From the NCBI GenBank assembly GCA_963921195.1, contig OY992537.1, positions 76,700,894 through 76,764,893 of the forward strand: a stretch of 64,000 nt of DNA, read 5' to 3'. The notes below the pieces were generated by a model. The model made no database searches. It was not told where the DNA came from and saw only the letters and a program-made list of their open reading frames with translations. Position numbers and translations under genes: made by a program. How positions within the stretch are numbered: the first letter of the stretch is position 1; every line of letters begins with the position of its first letter. Of the stretch, positions 11,513 to 22,469 are shown in pieces. This DNA comes from Pegoplata infirma (taxonomy: Eukaryota > Arthropoda > Insecta > Diptera > Anthomyiidae).

Positions 11513-12368
11513 TAGTATCTTCAAAGTACTAAAATAGTAATTTTTACTATATATTTTATTATTATTAGTAAAAAAGTTTAATATTGATTACCAATTCCTG
11601 CATTAGGTCCTTTTGGACTAAAATATTAGTTCGTTAGTTAAATTTTTAGTATTGAATACCCACGTTTTTTTTTTTTTTTGAGTATTAGCTAGTGATGTAG
11701 GTCTCGTTGAAAAGATTACAAAAATGCCCATTGAACGTGCCAGACACCCTCACATTTTAAAGATATTGTCAAAAAAAAGTTTTTTGGGACTTTTCTCACT
11801 GAACCACGTGCATCTCAAAACCTTTTCAACCGATTTTCAATTTTTGAACAGTTTTGGATAGAAGATTGATAGCGCTTTTCATGTGTGTGATTTGATTTTT
11901 TTGATTTTTTTCAATAATATAATTTTATTTAAAAATTTTCGAGTTTATCGATTTTTTTCTGCTATAGTTCGTCTCAAAACCTTCATATTTTTACACGTAT
12001 TCTTAAAGAAAATTTAATTCTGAATACGATAAAATTTAAAAAAATCGAATAAAAATTAATAGAGTTGTGATAATTTTTCCTAAAAAGAAAATTTGCATGA
12101 GAGGTCGAGTACCAGAATTTTAAAGGTTTTTGGACCTCTAAATCAGAATTTGACTTTGAAATTTCTCTATCGCATTTAGTTTCTGATTTAACAAGATATG
12201 TTAAATGTCTCAGAAACTTTTAAGTCCGGATTCGGATTCAGCGTGCCAAAAACCTTTAAAAGTATTATATATGACAGCTTACAATAAATATTTTTTTTTA
12301 CCTGGGTAATCCAAACATCGATTTCAAGCAAAATCTTAATAAAAATTATCGCAACTCTGTCAATTGTT
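11513..12368. other. AT-rich stretch, no gene seen
   Basis: Contains CATCTCAAAACCTTTTCAACCGATTTT at 11,811 onward and a symmetric-looking block near 12,095-12,260 (CCTTTAAAAG and AAACCTTTAAAAGT words in opposite arms), so it may be an old inverted-repeat element. Ends not resolved. Confidence 0.35.
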
Positions 12369-12369
12369 A

Positions 12370-13423
12370 CTCCGTCCGCCAGCCAATATTAAACATGAAC
12401 CGGATGACATACATCTGAAAGTAGAGCTCAAATGGAGTAAAACTGCATTTACAGCTTTTCATTTTATAATCGTGCTTCCTTTTAAAAGGACTTCAAAGTT
12501 TAAGAGGATACATTTCATTTTGTGAAGTATTTCTGAAATATTTTTTCTTGTCCTAGGATGCCACTGGTAATGCCGAATGAAAGAGAAGGATCTCCCCCAT
12601 TTTTTCCAGTTCTTTATTTTGCCATATTAGGATAAAAGGATGTGAATAAATTCATTCGAAAACTTTATCAAAATATATTGCAGAAAATTTTGAATGATAT
12701 TGAAGAATTAAGTTTTGAAAGGACGTAACTTACCACCTTTTATGTAAAAATAGAAAAATTAAGGGAGATCCTCCACTTTCATTTGCTATCGCTAGAGGCA
12801 TCCAAGGACAAGTACAAATATTAATATTTATATTAATATTAATTATAAAACTTAATAATCTAAGCCTTTGAAGTCCTTTTAAAAGAAAACAGGATCACAA
12901 AATGAAAAACCGTAAATGCAATTTTACTTTATTTAGTTTCTAGTTTGAAACGTATATTATCCAGTTTGTGTTAAGCAACTTTTTTTTATTTTTTATTTTT
13001 GTCGGACGGTGAAATCAATGACAATAAACTATCAATCAATGGCAACTACAGTTTAATTACACCGTCCGACAGCCAATATTAAACATGAACCAGATGATAT
13101 AGTCTGATAAAATAATAAAATAGGATAATTAGGGGAGATCCTCCTTTTTTATTTGCTATCACTAGTGGCATCCTAGGATAATAACAAATATTAAAAAAAT
13201 ATTTTAAAAATTTTAATTCTCTTAAACTTTGAAGTCCTTTTAAATGGAAACAGGATCACGAAAAGAAAAAATGTAAATTCAGTTGTACTACATTTAGTCT
13301 CTAGTTTCAAACGTATACTATCCAGTTCGTGTTTAATGATTTTTTTTTTTTCTTTTTTGTCGGACGGTGAAAACAATGACAACAAACTAATCAATGGTAA
13401 CTACTGCTTAATTACGAGTTGCG
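12370..13423. repeat. Tandem pair of CCGTCCGAC-ended inverted-repeat elements
   Basis: CCGTCCGCCAGCCAATATTA at 12,371 and CCGTCCGACAGCCAATATTA at 13,063 are each followed by AAACATGAACC, and each copy ends in TTTTTGTCGGACGGTGAAA (13,000-13,018 and 13,358-13,376). After each end the same tail follows (AATGACAA, AAACTA, ATCAATGG), so the second copy plus tail is a direct repeat of about 360 bp. In the first copy, 12,440-12,600 is the inverse of 12,770-12,910, sharing CTTTTAAAAGGACTTCAAAG. No coding capacity. Confidence 0.6.
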
Positions 13424-14200
13424 ACTACTTTGGATAAAATAGACTACTTCCGAAATCGATAGCTGGGACAACAAAAGTTTCGGTAATTGCACTTTAACTA
13501 TTTGATTGTCTCTAAATTTAGTTTCTCTATACAGCTAAGTGCCCAACTTTCATCTTTACGATCACTGTCAACTTGATCATGTTGACAGGGGAAAAAGTTT
13601 TAATGAAAGGTTTTATCTAACAATTTTGAATTAATGCGAAAAACTTGTTTCAGAATTACCTCACTGAATACTGTTAGGTAAATTTATTGTAATCTAAAAA
13701 ATTTAAACACTCTTTAATATTTGATATTTTATAAATTATACTGCAGTGCAATATATAGCAGCCAGAGTGAAAACAAAACGGAAATATGGCTAAAGTGATG
13801 CATTAAAAATAACTCCGTGACAGAAATACAAAGTCAAAAACTGCAAACTAAAAGCAACAGCATAATACAAGACTAGGTATATTATTTTAAAATGAAGAGC
13901 AACATAAAATAACGTCCATGAATGAAGGCAAAGTGTAAATGTTTTCTTATTCTAACACTAAAAGATAAAAGAAACATGAAGTAGAACAAAAAGACAACTT
14001 TACTTTTTGACTGACAGACACTTTACTTCAAAACATATACTGTTGGACAAACGTGAGTTACATTTTTTTTATTTTTTAAGAATTAAAAACACTATAGTGA
14101 TGATGTCTAGTTAAGCGATTCCCTTAGAATGGTGTTGATTTTAAAATGAAGTCAGAAAGTAAAAAACATAGAATAATAATGAAAAAAAGCAGTGAACTAC
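13424..14200. other. AT-rich unique-looking DNA, no gene seen
   Basis: Mixed composition, plausible host non-coding sequence. Confidence 0.4.
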
Positions 14201-14214
14201 GAGAAGTATATAAA

Positions 14215-14775
14215 ATTATTTGGTAAGGTTTGGAACAAGGTTAGGGTCAGGCGAGGATCCCGGGGGGTGGGGAGAATGGGATTTCTTTCCCCTAAAACGA
14301 TTAAAATAAAAAGAAAGGAAAGGACAGAAGAAAGAGAAAAAAAGAAATGAAAAGGAAAAGAACAGTGATAGAAAGAAAATGACCAGGATGCACAGTGGAA
14401 GCTTTGGAAATTTTTTTGTAAATAATTCAGCCAGAGTACTCTTCTTTGGAGGACCCTGCTCCCTCCCCCGTTCAACCGCTTTGCTTCAACTTCCAAACTT
14501 AAGCTCAAAAATACGTTAGATATGGCCATTTTAAATTTCATGGCTATTGGTCCAGTATTTACTGAATGGCTGAATTTTTTCCAAAAAATTTGCCAAATCT
14601 CCCACTGCTCTGGTTGTCCGTCTGTCCGTCCGTCCGAGCTAGACTTCCGAAGTTTGGCACGAGTATGTCTTATATTTCTCGGTAGATTAAGTTTTTTTTT
14701 TTTATATTGGTTTTTACATTTTGGAGGGTATAAAAGATTCGGCACAGCCGAATGTAACACTCTCACTTGTTTACT
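14215..14775 (-). mobile_element. INE-1/DINE-1-like element copy
   Basis: On the minus strand it starts ACAAGTGAGAGTGTTACATT, then TTCGGCTGTGCCGAATC and TATACCCTCC. Within are GTCCGTCTGTCCGTCCGTCC (14,614-14,634) and a block like 53,205-53,330 (TTCAACTTCCAAACTTAAGC). The 189- and 85-codon open frames here are by-products of the repeat. Confidence 0.55.
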
Positions 14776-14819
14776 TTAATAAAGTTTATTTTAGATATTA
14801 AATTGTCAGCCGATTTTCT

Positions 14820-14935
14820 TGTAAAATTAACAAACTTTTTTTTCTCATGTACCTCCAAATAAGTGTATATTCAACAGATTTTTCTGCTGATTGGTTAGAG
14901 TTTTTAATTTGAGTGTACTATTGATTTAAGTTTTC
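14820..14935. repeat. Fragment of the CTGCTGATT inverted-repeat family
   Basis: TTTTTCTGCTGATTGG, then AGAGTTTTTAATTTGAGTGT, match the right end of the element at 48,074-48,633. Only one end is clear. Confidence 0.5.
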
Positions 14936-15330
14936 ATTCTTCTCTATTCTACGCATTATTAATATAAAAACGGTTTTTCTCTAGCGAATTCCCTTAACAC
15001 TCATTTGCTGTTATTACCACTGGGAATCGTACATGATGGTTTAAGTTTATATATTTTTTTTTGCCATGACCATATTTGAATATGGCATAAATAAATTTCA
15101 ATTTTTTTTTGTTATAATAAGAAAATTATGTTGTTGTTTTCTTATATTCTTTTTGAAGTTTTTTTTTTGGTTTGAAAAGGGATAAAAGATTGTTGTTTTT
15201 TATGTAAAAATTGAGTTAATATTAATGATGCTTAAAATTTTGATAAAGGTCTAACTTAAGAGAATGTTTAACACTTTAAAAAAAAAATAATCTTTATTTA
15301 TAGCAGCTCTAAAGAAAAGTTTATTTATAA
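14936..15330. other. AT-rich stretch, no gene seen
   Basis: Nothing recognised apart from poly-T runs. Confidence 0.35.
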
Positions 15331-15560
15331 GAATCTTAATTCTAAAAACCATACATCATCATATAAAACTATTAAGTCATTCATCATTTTTTGAATACAA
15401 ATATTAGACCTACGTCTATCTTTAAATTTATTTGATGATATATTTCATTAATATGATGAAATTCATCACAATAATAACAATGTGTTATAAAAATTTATGA
15501 AACAGAGTCATCGTATTGATGACTATTTTTCATCATATTAATGATGAGCTATATACGAAG
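15331..15560. repeat. TGATGAAA/TTCATCA palindromic-word repeat
   Basis: CATCATATAAA, TGATGAAATTCATCA, CATCATATTAATGATG and similar words alternate in both orientations over 230 bp. The build resembles other inverted-repeat elements in the window, but ends were not found. Confidence 0.45.
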
Positions 15561-15639
15561 AAAATTAAAAAAAAAACATAATATTGATTTGACTTTTCCT
15601 CGATATGATGAATTTTATTCATAAATATTTTACTATACA

Positions 15640-16011
15640 TTAGGGTGGCAGCGAAATTTTAGCTTTAGATTTTTAACCTTGTCGGGTCGGAATATTGTGC
15701 CACTTGCTCTATAATGGATGTGGACAATATTTCAACCAAATTGAAAAACTTTAACCCTCGCCCCTTTGAGGTCAAAGTTCACAAGGATAACAAAAAATCC
15801 ATACAACCAAAAAAAAAATTTTTCGATTTGTAATTTTTTTATTTTTGAATGTTAGTGTCCTTAATGAGCTTATTAACGGCAAAAAAAGGTCCTTTCGATC
15901 GGAAAAGTTTTTTCCAATATGGACTTTTAAAAAAAATGTTAGGCTTAGGTACTCTAAAAATTTTTCAAAAAAATGTTTACTTTTGACAAGCATGCATTTA
16001 AGTTTTGTTTT
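15640..16011. other. AT-rich stretch, no gene seen
   Basis: TTAGGGTGGCAGCGAAATTT at 15,639 may be the end of a repeat. Open frames of 93 and 73 codons on opposite strands overlap fully and have no domain. Confidence 0.35.
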
Positions 16012-16425
16012 TGCAGATGGGTGCTGGTCAAGTGACTCATATTTTTTGTTCATGAGTGAAAAGTGAGTGAGACATTTTTTGTGTGAGTGATTCGTAGTGA
16101 ATGCAATTTTTTAGCGTGAGTCAAAATTATTTAATTGTATTGATATATGCCCGCTTAAATACGTTCCTAGTTTTAATTTTAGCACTAGAGATGGACGCTG
16201 GTCAGGCGAATTACGCGTGATCGAAAGTAAGCGTGTCTCAAAATTTTTGTTAGTGAGTGACAAGTGAGGGAGATTTTTTTGCGTGAGTGGTTCGTATTGA
16301 GTGCCATTTTTTTGCGTGAGTCAAAATTATATAAGTGTATTAATTTAGAGAAATTATGTTTTTTTGCGTGAGCGTAAGTGAACGTGAGTCAAAACTCACT
16401 CACGCGCTCATCTCCAGTTATCACG
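16012..16425. repeat. Two 180-bp direct repeats with GTGAGTG words
   Basis: CAGATGGGTGCTGGTCAAGT (16,014) and GAGATGGACGCTGGTCAGGC (16,189) start two related units of about 180 bp, each with GTGAGTGA and TGCGTGAGTCAAAATTAT. The right end, GCGCTCATCTCCAGT, mirrors ACTAGAGATGGACGC at 16,184, so 16,184-16,420 may be a TIR element. Confidence 0.5.
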
Positions 16426-17143
16426 CCAATGTTGTCAAAGTGCGAAATTTTTTATTAGGAATCAATAGAAACAAAAAAATCAAAAAATTTTTGAAGTTCC
16501 ATTTTAGGGCATTTCTAAACGCCATATTTTGGTTTATTGCCTCTATGTCAAAAGATTATGAACGGTCGCAAAGGGTCGCAAAAATGTGAATAAAATACAA
16601 TGTTAGAGACAGATTGCAATTCAAGGTTTGTCAATATCGTTGGACTTTTTTTGACTTTGTTGTTGAAAAAAGGCGGATTTCAACAAAAGTATGAATTTCC
16701 ATAATTTATTAAAACAAATATATACTTTTGGCTTACTTTTTGGCAGTTTATCTCATGTGTTGGACTAACAGGTATGTCGTTAGGAGAACTTCGCAGAAAA
16801 TTAGAAAAAATATTGTCTTGAAGTACAAAAAAAAAATACTTGTTTCATGAATAAAAAATATAAAAAAATCTCAAACTATAACTTTAACCTCATGCAAAAA
16901 AAAAAACTTTAAGCTACAGTAGAAAGATATTTAAGGTGCACAAAATTCAAGATGTTGACATTCTGAAAAAACATTTTTGGCCAAGAAATGGAAATCCTGG
17001 CCCACAGTGCGCTCCCATGGTTTCTCCTAGGGGGGTAGAAAGTAAGACCAACCCTCATTATTTTTTACACCCCAATATTTTTTCTTAATATACCTACTTT
17101 CTATCTCACCTTTCTAAGAGGGCACACATACAAGGAATCATTC
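16426..17143. other. AT-rich stretch, no gene seen
   Basis: 16,985-17,120 (GTAAGACCAACCCTCATTAT and GAGGGCACACATAC) is the reverse-complement relative of 4,155-4,260. No coding signal. Confidence 0.4.
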
Positions 17144-17144
17144 C

Positions 17145-18395
17145 CAGTCAGAAATATACAATTGGGTCAGTGTCGGCAAAGCGTTGGCGACAGTGGCCCA
17201 AACGCTGGCATAACGTCGGCTATACAAATTTACAACGTCTCTCCAACGACTAAATGATAACGTCGGAGTACGGTCTGGCGACGCTATTTTCTGACGCCGG
17301 CAAGGCATTGGATTTACAAATTTTACAGTGACCTCCTAACGTCAAAGAATAACGTCAGAGGATGGATTTTCGACAATAATATATGTATGAGCAAATATTT
17401 TCCAAGACGGTAAAAGAACTTTTATACTCATCTGCATTTTTTGTGGTTTTTTTTAGAGTTACATTTTTTTAAATTGATGTCATATTTATTGTTTCTTTAC
17501 AATACAGCAGCAGGAAACTGCTGCACCAAAAAAAAAAGACAGCAAAACCAAAAGTTTTTGGTTGAGAGCAGAATTTAAGACAAGAAAAAATATTGAAATT
17601 CGATATTAAATTCAAAACATTGATTTGAAAATAAATTTTATAACATTTAATTTAAGACTAGCTGGACCCAGTCCGCGCTGCTGGGCCTGCTAGTAGCCTT
17701 TAGTTCCACTCGCGGTAAGCATTATCTATAGAGAAATCTCAACAAAATCGGTTCATCCGTTTTTGCGTGATTGCCAAACGGACAGACTTAACGCTAAGTA
17801 TAGTACAAAGCATATTTGTCATTTAGGCATCTTTATCGAATCGTGGATTAATATTGCCTAAAGTTCCAACTTGCGTCCTCGGTTAGTACTATCTGTGCTG
17901 CAAATTTAATTGAAATCGGTTTAGCACTTTTGTGTGATTGCGGTAGAGGAAGAAATTACTTTTTATTTAATAAAAAAAGAAGTGCCATTTTTATACCCCT
18001 TTGTCGCCCTATTATATGACCTACATTTCCCGCTCGGTTAGTGCTATCTTTGTGACAGATTCGGCTTAGCCATTTTTGAGTGATTGCAAAACACGCAGAT
18101 ATAATTTTTAATTAAATTCGGAGTTTTTCCTTGTCTGGAGTTTATATTATCCTAAGGGGTGGTATTTTTTATTATAATTTTTAATTTTCTTTAGACTACT
18201 GTTCATTTTTTTAACAAAACAAGGACTTTTTTATTAAAAACTAAAAAATCAATAAACTTGAAAATGGTTGTAAATTTAGTAAATACAGTGCTGCCGCAGC
18301 ACTGCAGGAGTGGTGCTGACGCAACACGGATGATACAAAAAAACAGTGTTGGGGCAACGCTATTTTTTTATAACCCTCGGCAATTTCTGACTGGG
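17145..18395. mobile_element. CCCAGTCAGAAAT-ended inverted-repeat element, interrupted
   Basis: CCCAGTCAGAAATATA at 17,145 is mirrored by AATTTCTGACTGGG at 18,382-18,395. Inside both ends the DNA is unusually GC-rich and made of repeated words: GCGTTGGCGACAG, AACGTCGG and GACGCCGGC on the left; CAGCAGCAGGAAACTGCTGC in the middle; GTGCTGCCGCAGCACTGC on the right. A Helitron fragment (17,658-18,160) interrupts it. Confidence 0.5.
17658..18160 (-). mobile_element. Helitron 3' fragment (minus strand)
   Basis: In reverse it ends CTAG followed by T (17,661-17,657), preceded by a hairpin with CCCAG/CTGGG arms (17,668-17,693). This fits Helitron 3' ends. Upstream are two or three diverged units with CAAAATCGGTTCATCCGTTT, TGCGTGATTGC and a CGGTTAGTACTATCTGTG-like word, the same unit type as in the Helitron at 19,989-26,124. 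No 5' TC end was found, so it is probably truncated. Confidence 0.65.
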
Positions 18396-19428
18396 TTTTC
18401 ATACATTTTTTCCTACCGCTCTAAATGTCTCAAGGGTGCCTTTAGAAGAGTCCGATGTATAACCGACCTCCAATATTTTTTCAATCCTAAAATTTTCTCA
18501 CAAAAGTAAATTAATTTGGCAACATGTAGCGCAAGGGAGGAAGGTGTCACCCAACGTCTCCCACTGAAAATCCTTACATTAAAGTTAGTCATCAACCTGT
18601 TAACATATCTAGATTAAGTACACACCAGCCTGAACAGATTTTAATGTGAGAAATCTAATTTGACCACAGCTAAAAGTTTCATCTCTTGCAATATTAATAA
18701 AAAGCAAAAAAAAACTATAAAAAGAAATTCTCACAACCACAAAATGGTTTTAATTGTTAGTTTAAATATTAAAATTTAGTTTTTAAATAGTTTTCATTTT
18801 AATAACAGTTACCTTTACTATTTCTAATGTAATTAAAAAATAAAAAAAAAATATATGTATAATGCAATAACTATTTCCATAAAATTACATTATGTTGCAT
18901 ACATACTATAATTTCTTCTAAGCACTTTTAAAAACTAAAAGAATAAAAAAAAAACTACTTAATGAGTTTTATCTTTAAACGTGATGCTGCTGCTGCTAGA
19001 GCTCCTCTTTTACCTCATTCACGTAAACTTGTATTAAAGTTCGAGTAGTATTATCATAACAAAGAAGAATATCTAATTAAATTTTAATTTTTTTTTAGAA
19101 GTTTTTTTTTTTGTTAAACATGAAAAAGAAAGCATTTGTTTCTATTTTGTGGCAATATAGATGCTCCTTTGCTGATTATTTGCTGACTGGTTAGTTGGCT
19201 GTCCGTGCTCTACTTTGGCTTAAGTATAAAATTGTAAAGAAATATCATATAAATTTTGATACAATAAAATGAAACAGGTAGAACAAAAAACCAAGGAACC
19301 AAAAGAAAACTTTAATGGTTAGAAATATTCAAACTCATTTCGTTTTGGTGTTACATTGTATTAAATATTGTTGAAATTAAATGATGATGTTAACGGATTT
19401 GGCCGATATTTGAGTGACCTGCAACATC
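18396..19428. other. Unique-looking DNA, no clear gene
   Basis: The most host-like stretch of the left half. A 28-codon frame (18,962-19,048, plus strand) has ordinary codons including four Ala in a row, but it is too short to call. The reverse strand over the same bases reads a CAG-rich run. It could be an exon fragment or chance. Confidence 0.35.
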
Positions 19429-19551
19429 TTAAGGCACTTTTTCAGTGCTATCAACCTTGACTCGGGATACCTTTCCCAAAGCTGCTACCAGTTCATCAAA
19501 ATTTCTGCTGGAATTATTGGATATAATAAAAATGTTCTTACCGTCATATCC
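19429..19551 (-). CDS. Possible terminal exon or coding remnant, unknown protein
   Basis: On the minus strand an ATTTTTCAG splice-acceptor-like site (19,560-19,552) is followed directly by a 40-codon frame that ends in TAA at 19,429. It starts Gly-Tyr-Asp-Gly-Lys-Asn and contains NFDELVAALGKV. Codon choice (GAT GAA CTG GTA GCA GCT TTG) looks more like coding DNA than the poly-A/T noise around it. I do not recognise the protein. Just upstream on the same strand lies the dispersed repeat at 19,556-19,705, so this may be either a host exon next to a repeat or a remnant of an element. No start codon or other exons were found. Confidence 0.25.
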   Translation of the reverse strand, partial: GYDGKNIFIISNNSSRNFDELVAALGKVSRVKVDSTEKVP

Positions 19552-19555
19552 CTGA

Positions 19556-19705
19556 AAAATGCCTGCGAATTTTGTACTCTAGCCCATGTCTTTAAATCGT
19601 GATAATGTTTTGCTGAAGATTTGGGTGAGCAGTTTTTTTTAGAAAAAATAATGTTATATTGATTATCCATTCCATGCAAAACGAATTGAAATATCAGTCG
19701 GAGAC
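19556..19705. repeat. Dispersed repeat, second copy of 6.8-kb family
   Basis: Shares TGCCTGCGAATTTTGTACTC, GATAATGTTTTGC, GAAGATTTGGGTG and CATGCAAAACGAATTGAAAT with 6,814-6,980. The two match through the end of the first word and then diverge. Confidence 0.6.
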
Positions 19706-20395
19706 ACTATTAAGTTTATATATTATGTATTTGTTTCTAAGACGCTCTTTCTATATGGGACATTCCAGGCCAAATCACTCACTTTTACCCCAACCCCCTT
19801 CAAATTTTCAGATTTTTATACCATGTTGGTGTTGAGTAATCAATTTTTCAAACGGCAATTTTTTTAAAATAATCCAAAAATTTAAATTTTCAATTAATTT
19901 TGACCAGTAAATAATAAAGATATCTTAAAAAAGTTGGACAACGTTTTGTTGGTATTTAAGTATAGTTTTAGAAAAAAATATTAAAAAACTAGCTGTTTCG
20001 CACCCGGCGTTGCCCGGGTTGAAAAAAATATTATATAATGAATAACAGGTTGAAATGCCCTATGGTTGCATCCTCGGTTAGCACTACATCTGGTGAAAAT
20101 TTCAATTTCGCATTACTTTACACCACCTCTGTCCGATCGCGCGCTGATATGACCCATTATTCCCGCCTTGTTTAGTACTCGACGTTTAAGCGTGATAACC
20201 GAAAAGGCAGAAATATCCAAAGTTATAAAGTAATCCATCGACCCTTTTATAGATCTGGCATCACCAAAGATAATTGGAAAATTCTGGCAATGCCAAACTA
20301 ACGTAAAGCAAAGAGGGACAAAAAACAATCTGCATTCTCACTGTAATACTGGTATCTTCCATCTCGCTCTTATTTCGATTTGTGTTAAAATATCG

Positions 20396-20962
20396 TACAC
20401 TCAGAAAATTATGTAAGTTACTACATGTTAGTTATTTGTATATTTTACAGTAGTTAGTTGTTTTCAACTACAAAGTCAGTTGTTTTTGTATGAAAAATAT
20501 CAAACAACTATTTCTGTTAGTTATTTTAAGTTGTTTTTTTGAACAACTAACAAAAAAGTACTGTGATGTAGTAACAGTTATTTAAAGTAGTTAATTTTAT
20601 TTTTTTTATCTCTGAAAAATTTTCAAAGTTTTTTCAAAAAAAAAAAATTTCGTTTTTTTTATTTTTCAAAACTTTTTTAAAAAAAAAAAACTTAGAAAAA
20701 ATTTGGTCTTCATTTTTTTTTTTGAAAAATGTTTTGGAAAAAAAATTATATATTGATTATTTTATTTTTACTACATTTTAGTTGTTTTGACTACAAATGT
20801 AAGTAGTTTTTACTACATAAGTCAGTTGTTTTTTGTCAGTTAAAATAACTAACATTGTTAGTTGATTTAACTGAAAAAGTAGTTGACCCCAAAACAACTG
20901 ACAAAGTAGTTATTTTAACTGACATTTTCAGTTGATTTTACTGACATAATTTTTTGAGTGTA
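20396..20962. mobile_element. TACACTCA-ended inverted-repeat element (AGTTGTTTT words)
   Basis: TACACTCAGAAAATTATGT at the left and ACATAATTTTTTGAGTGTA at the right. The interior repeats TAGTTGTTTT/AAAACAACT in both orientations (for example 20,455-20,570 and 20,775-20,940) around an A/T-rich centre. TA at both ends could be the target duplication, as in Tc1/mariner-type elements. It lies within the Helitron. Confidence 0.7.
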
Positions 20963-21045
20963 AGCAATACCATATGGTTTTTGTTTACTACTTTTTCAAA
21001 CGCCATTTGTTATCCTACTCTATGACTCCTGAAATATCTTTCAAT

Positions 21046-21430
21046 CAGTGACGGTCCGTGAAGTTGTCACTAATTTTTAAAAACAGCAAATTTAAGTATA
21101 AAATTAATGTTTTCCTGGACCTAACGCATGTCCGAGAGAGATAAAGACCCGATGTTATTTGTTTTGTATAGTTTGAGTAAGATGCAGCCCAAATTCTTTT
21201 TTATTGCCGTTTTGTTGCCTCACCACATCGACAATTAACAAAAAGCATTATTTCGCAAATAAATGGAGCACAAAAGTGAATTTTGACTGCATGTCAATAA
21301 AAAATAATAAACCTGAGACTTTGTTAATCGCGGGAACGTGTTACCTCCAGAAAAACGTACATTATATCCGTAATTTTGATATTTTAAATAAGTAGAGAAC
21401 ACCCAGTGACAACTTCACGGACCGTGACTG
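21046..21430. mobile_element. hAT-like MITE, 385 bp, 8-bp target duplication
   Basis: Ends CAGTGACGGTCCGTGAAGTT and, in reverse, CAGTCACGGTCCGTGAAGTT; the inverted repeat runs about 26 bp with one difference. CTTTCAAT is duplicated exactly at 21,038-21,045 and 21,431-21,438. An 8-bp duplication with CAG-type ends fits hAT. Non-coding; the 63-codon frame inside is chance. Confidence 0.85.
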
Positions 21431-21472
21431 CTTTCAATATATTATAAATGAGTGTGGCAATTTACGTCCCTT

Positions 21473-21933
21473 CCCTGCAAAAAAAGTCATTACCACTTCT
21501 CAGTGGAGTGCTTTAAAACTATAACAAATGTAATGAAATACAACAAAAATAACAAAAAACACAAGACAAAAACACACAAACAGTTTTTTCTACTCCAGAA
21601 TACATAGATATTCAGCACTTAACTCATTACCTTCCGCGACACTCCCATACAAATGTAAGTAGATATTCAGTAGATAAGAACTACTCCGTGGAAGTAGTTG
21701 GAAGTTGTTTGAAAGCTCGGAGTACTTCTTATCTACTGAATATCTACTTACTTTTGTATGGGAGTGTCGCGGAAGGTAATGAGTTAAGTGCTGAATAACA
21801 ACTTTTTATGGAGTAGAAAAAACTGTTTGTGTGTTTTTTTCTTGTGTTTTTTGTTATTTTTGTTGTATTTCATTACATTTGTTATAGTTTTAAAGCACTC
21901 CAAATAGAAGTACTCCGCACTTTTTTTGCTGGG
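21473..21933. mobile_element. Foldback MITE, near-perfect 461-bp hairpin
   Basis: Arms of about 200 bp are almost exact inverted repeats (for example CCTTCCGCGACACTCCCATA at 21,632 mirrored at 21,756). The outer ends are CCCTGCAAAAAAAGT and, in reverse, CCCAGCAAAAAAAGT. It is inserted in a Helitron unit between CGTCCCTT and TTTGTTCG; intact units read CCCCTTTGTCCG, so the duplication appears to be TT only. Confidence 0.8.
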
Positions 21934-21967
21934 TTTGTTCGATCGCACACTGATATGAGCCCGCATC

Positions 21968-22469
21968 TAGAGCTGCAAAACTATCGATAGTCGTCCCATT
22001 CGACATTTTCGATAGTTTGTTTTTAAACTATCGATACTATCGATAGTATCGGATATTTTAAGGAATTGTAAGATTTTTCGTAAAATTACAGTTTTTTTCA
22101 TTACAACTTGGTATTTCTGAACACACAATGACAGTTTTTGGCGTTCACTGCCATTCCAGTCTATTTTAACTCACTATAGCGATCTTCCACCATGCCGTGA
22201 TTATTCTGTTCGGACCTTAAATTTCGCAATAAGATTAACACGAGATTACTATCATTGCATTATTACTTCAAAAAGTATAATTATTCCAAAATGATATAAA
22301 GATTTTTAAAACGGTTCACTTTTTGATTAAGTTTTCAGCAAGTGACAATCTTTTTGAAGCTAATATTTTTTCGGCGATAGTATCGCGATCGGGTAAAAAC
22401 TATCGATATTCCTTTTAAAATAAAACTATCGATACTATCGATAGTACCATCGATAGTTTTGCAGCTCTA
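21968..22469. mobile_element. hAT-like MITE, 502 bp, ATCGATAG-rich ends
   Basis: Ends TAGAGCTGCAAAACTATCGA and its reverse complement. CCCGCATC is duplicated exactly at 21,960-21,967 and 22,470-22,477. Subterminal ACTATCGATAGT words recur in both arms and could be transposase-binding sites. Non-coding; supplied in trans. Confidence 0.9.

Noticed and set aside
14197..14766. 189-codon minus-strand open frame
   Set aside because: It covers an INE-1-like repeat and a purine-rich tract; no domain and poor complexity.
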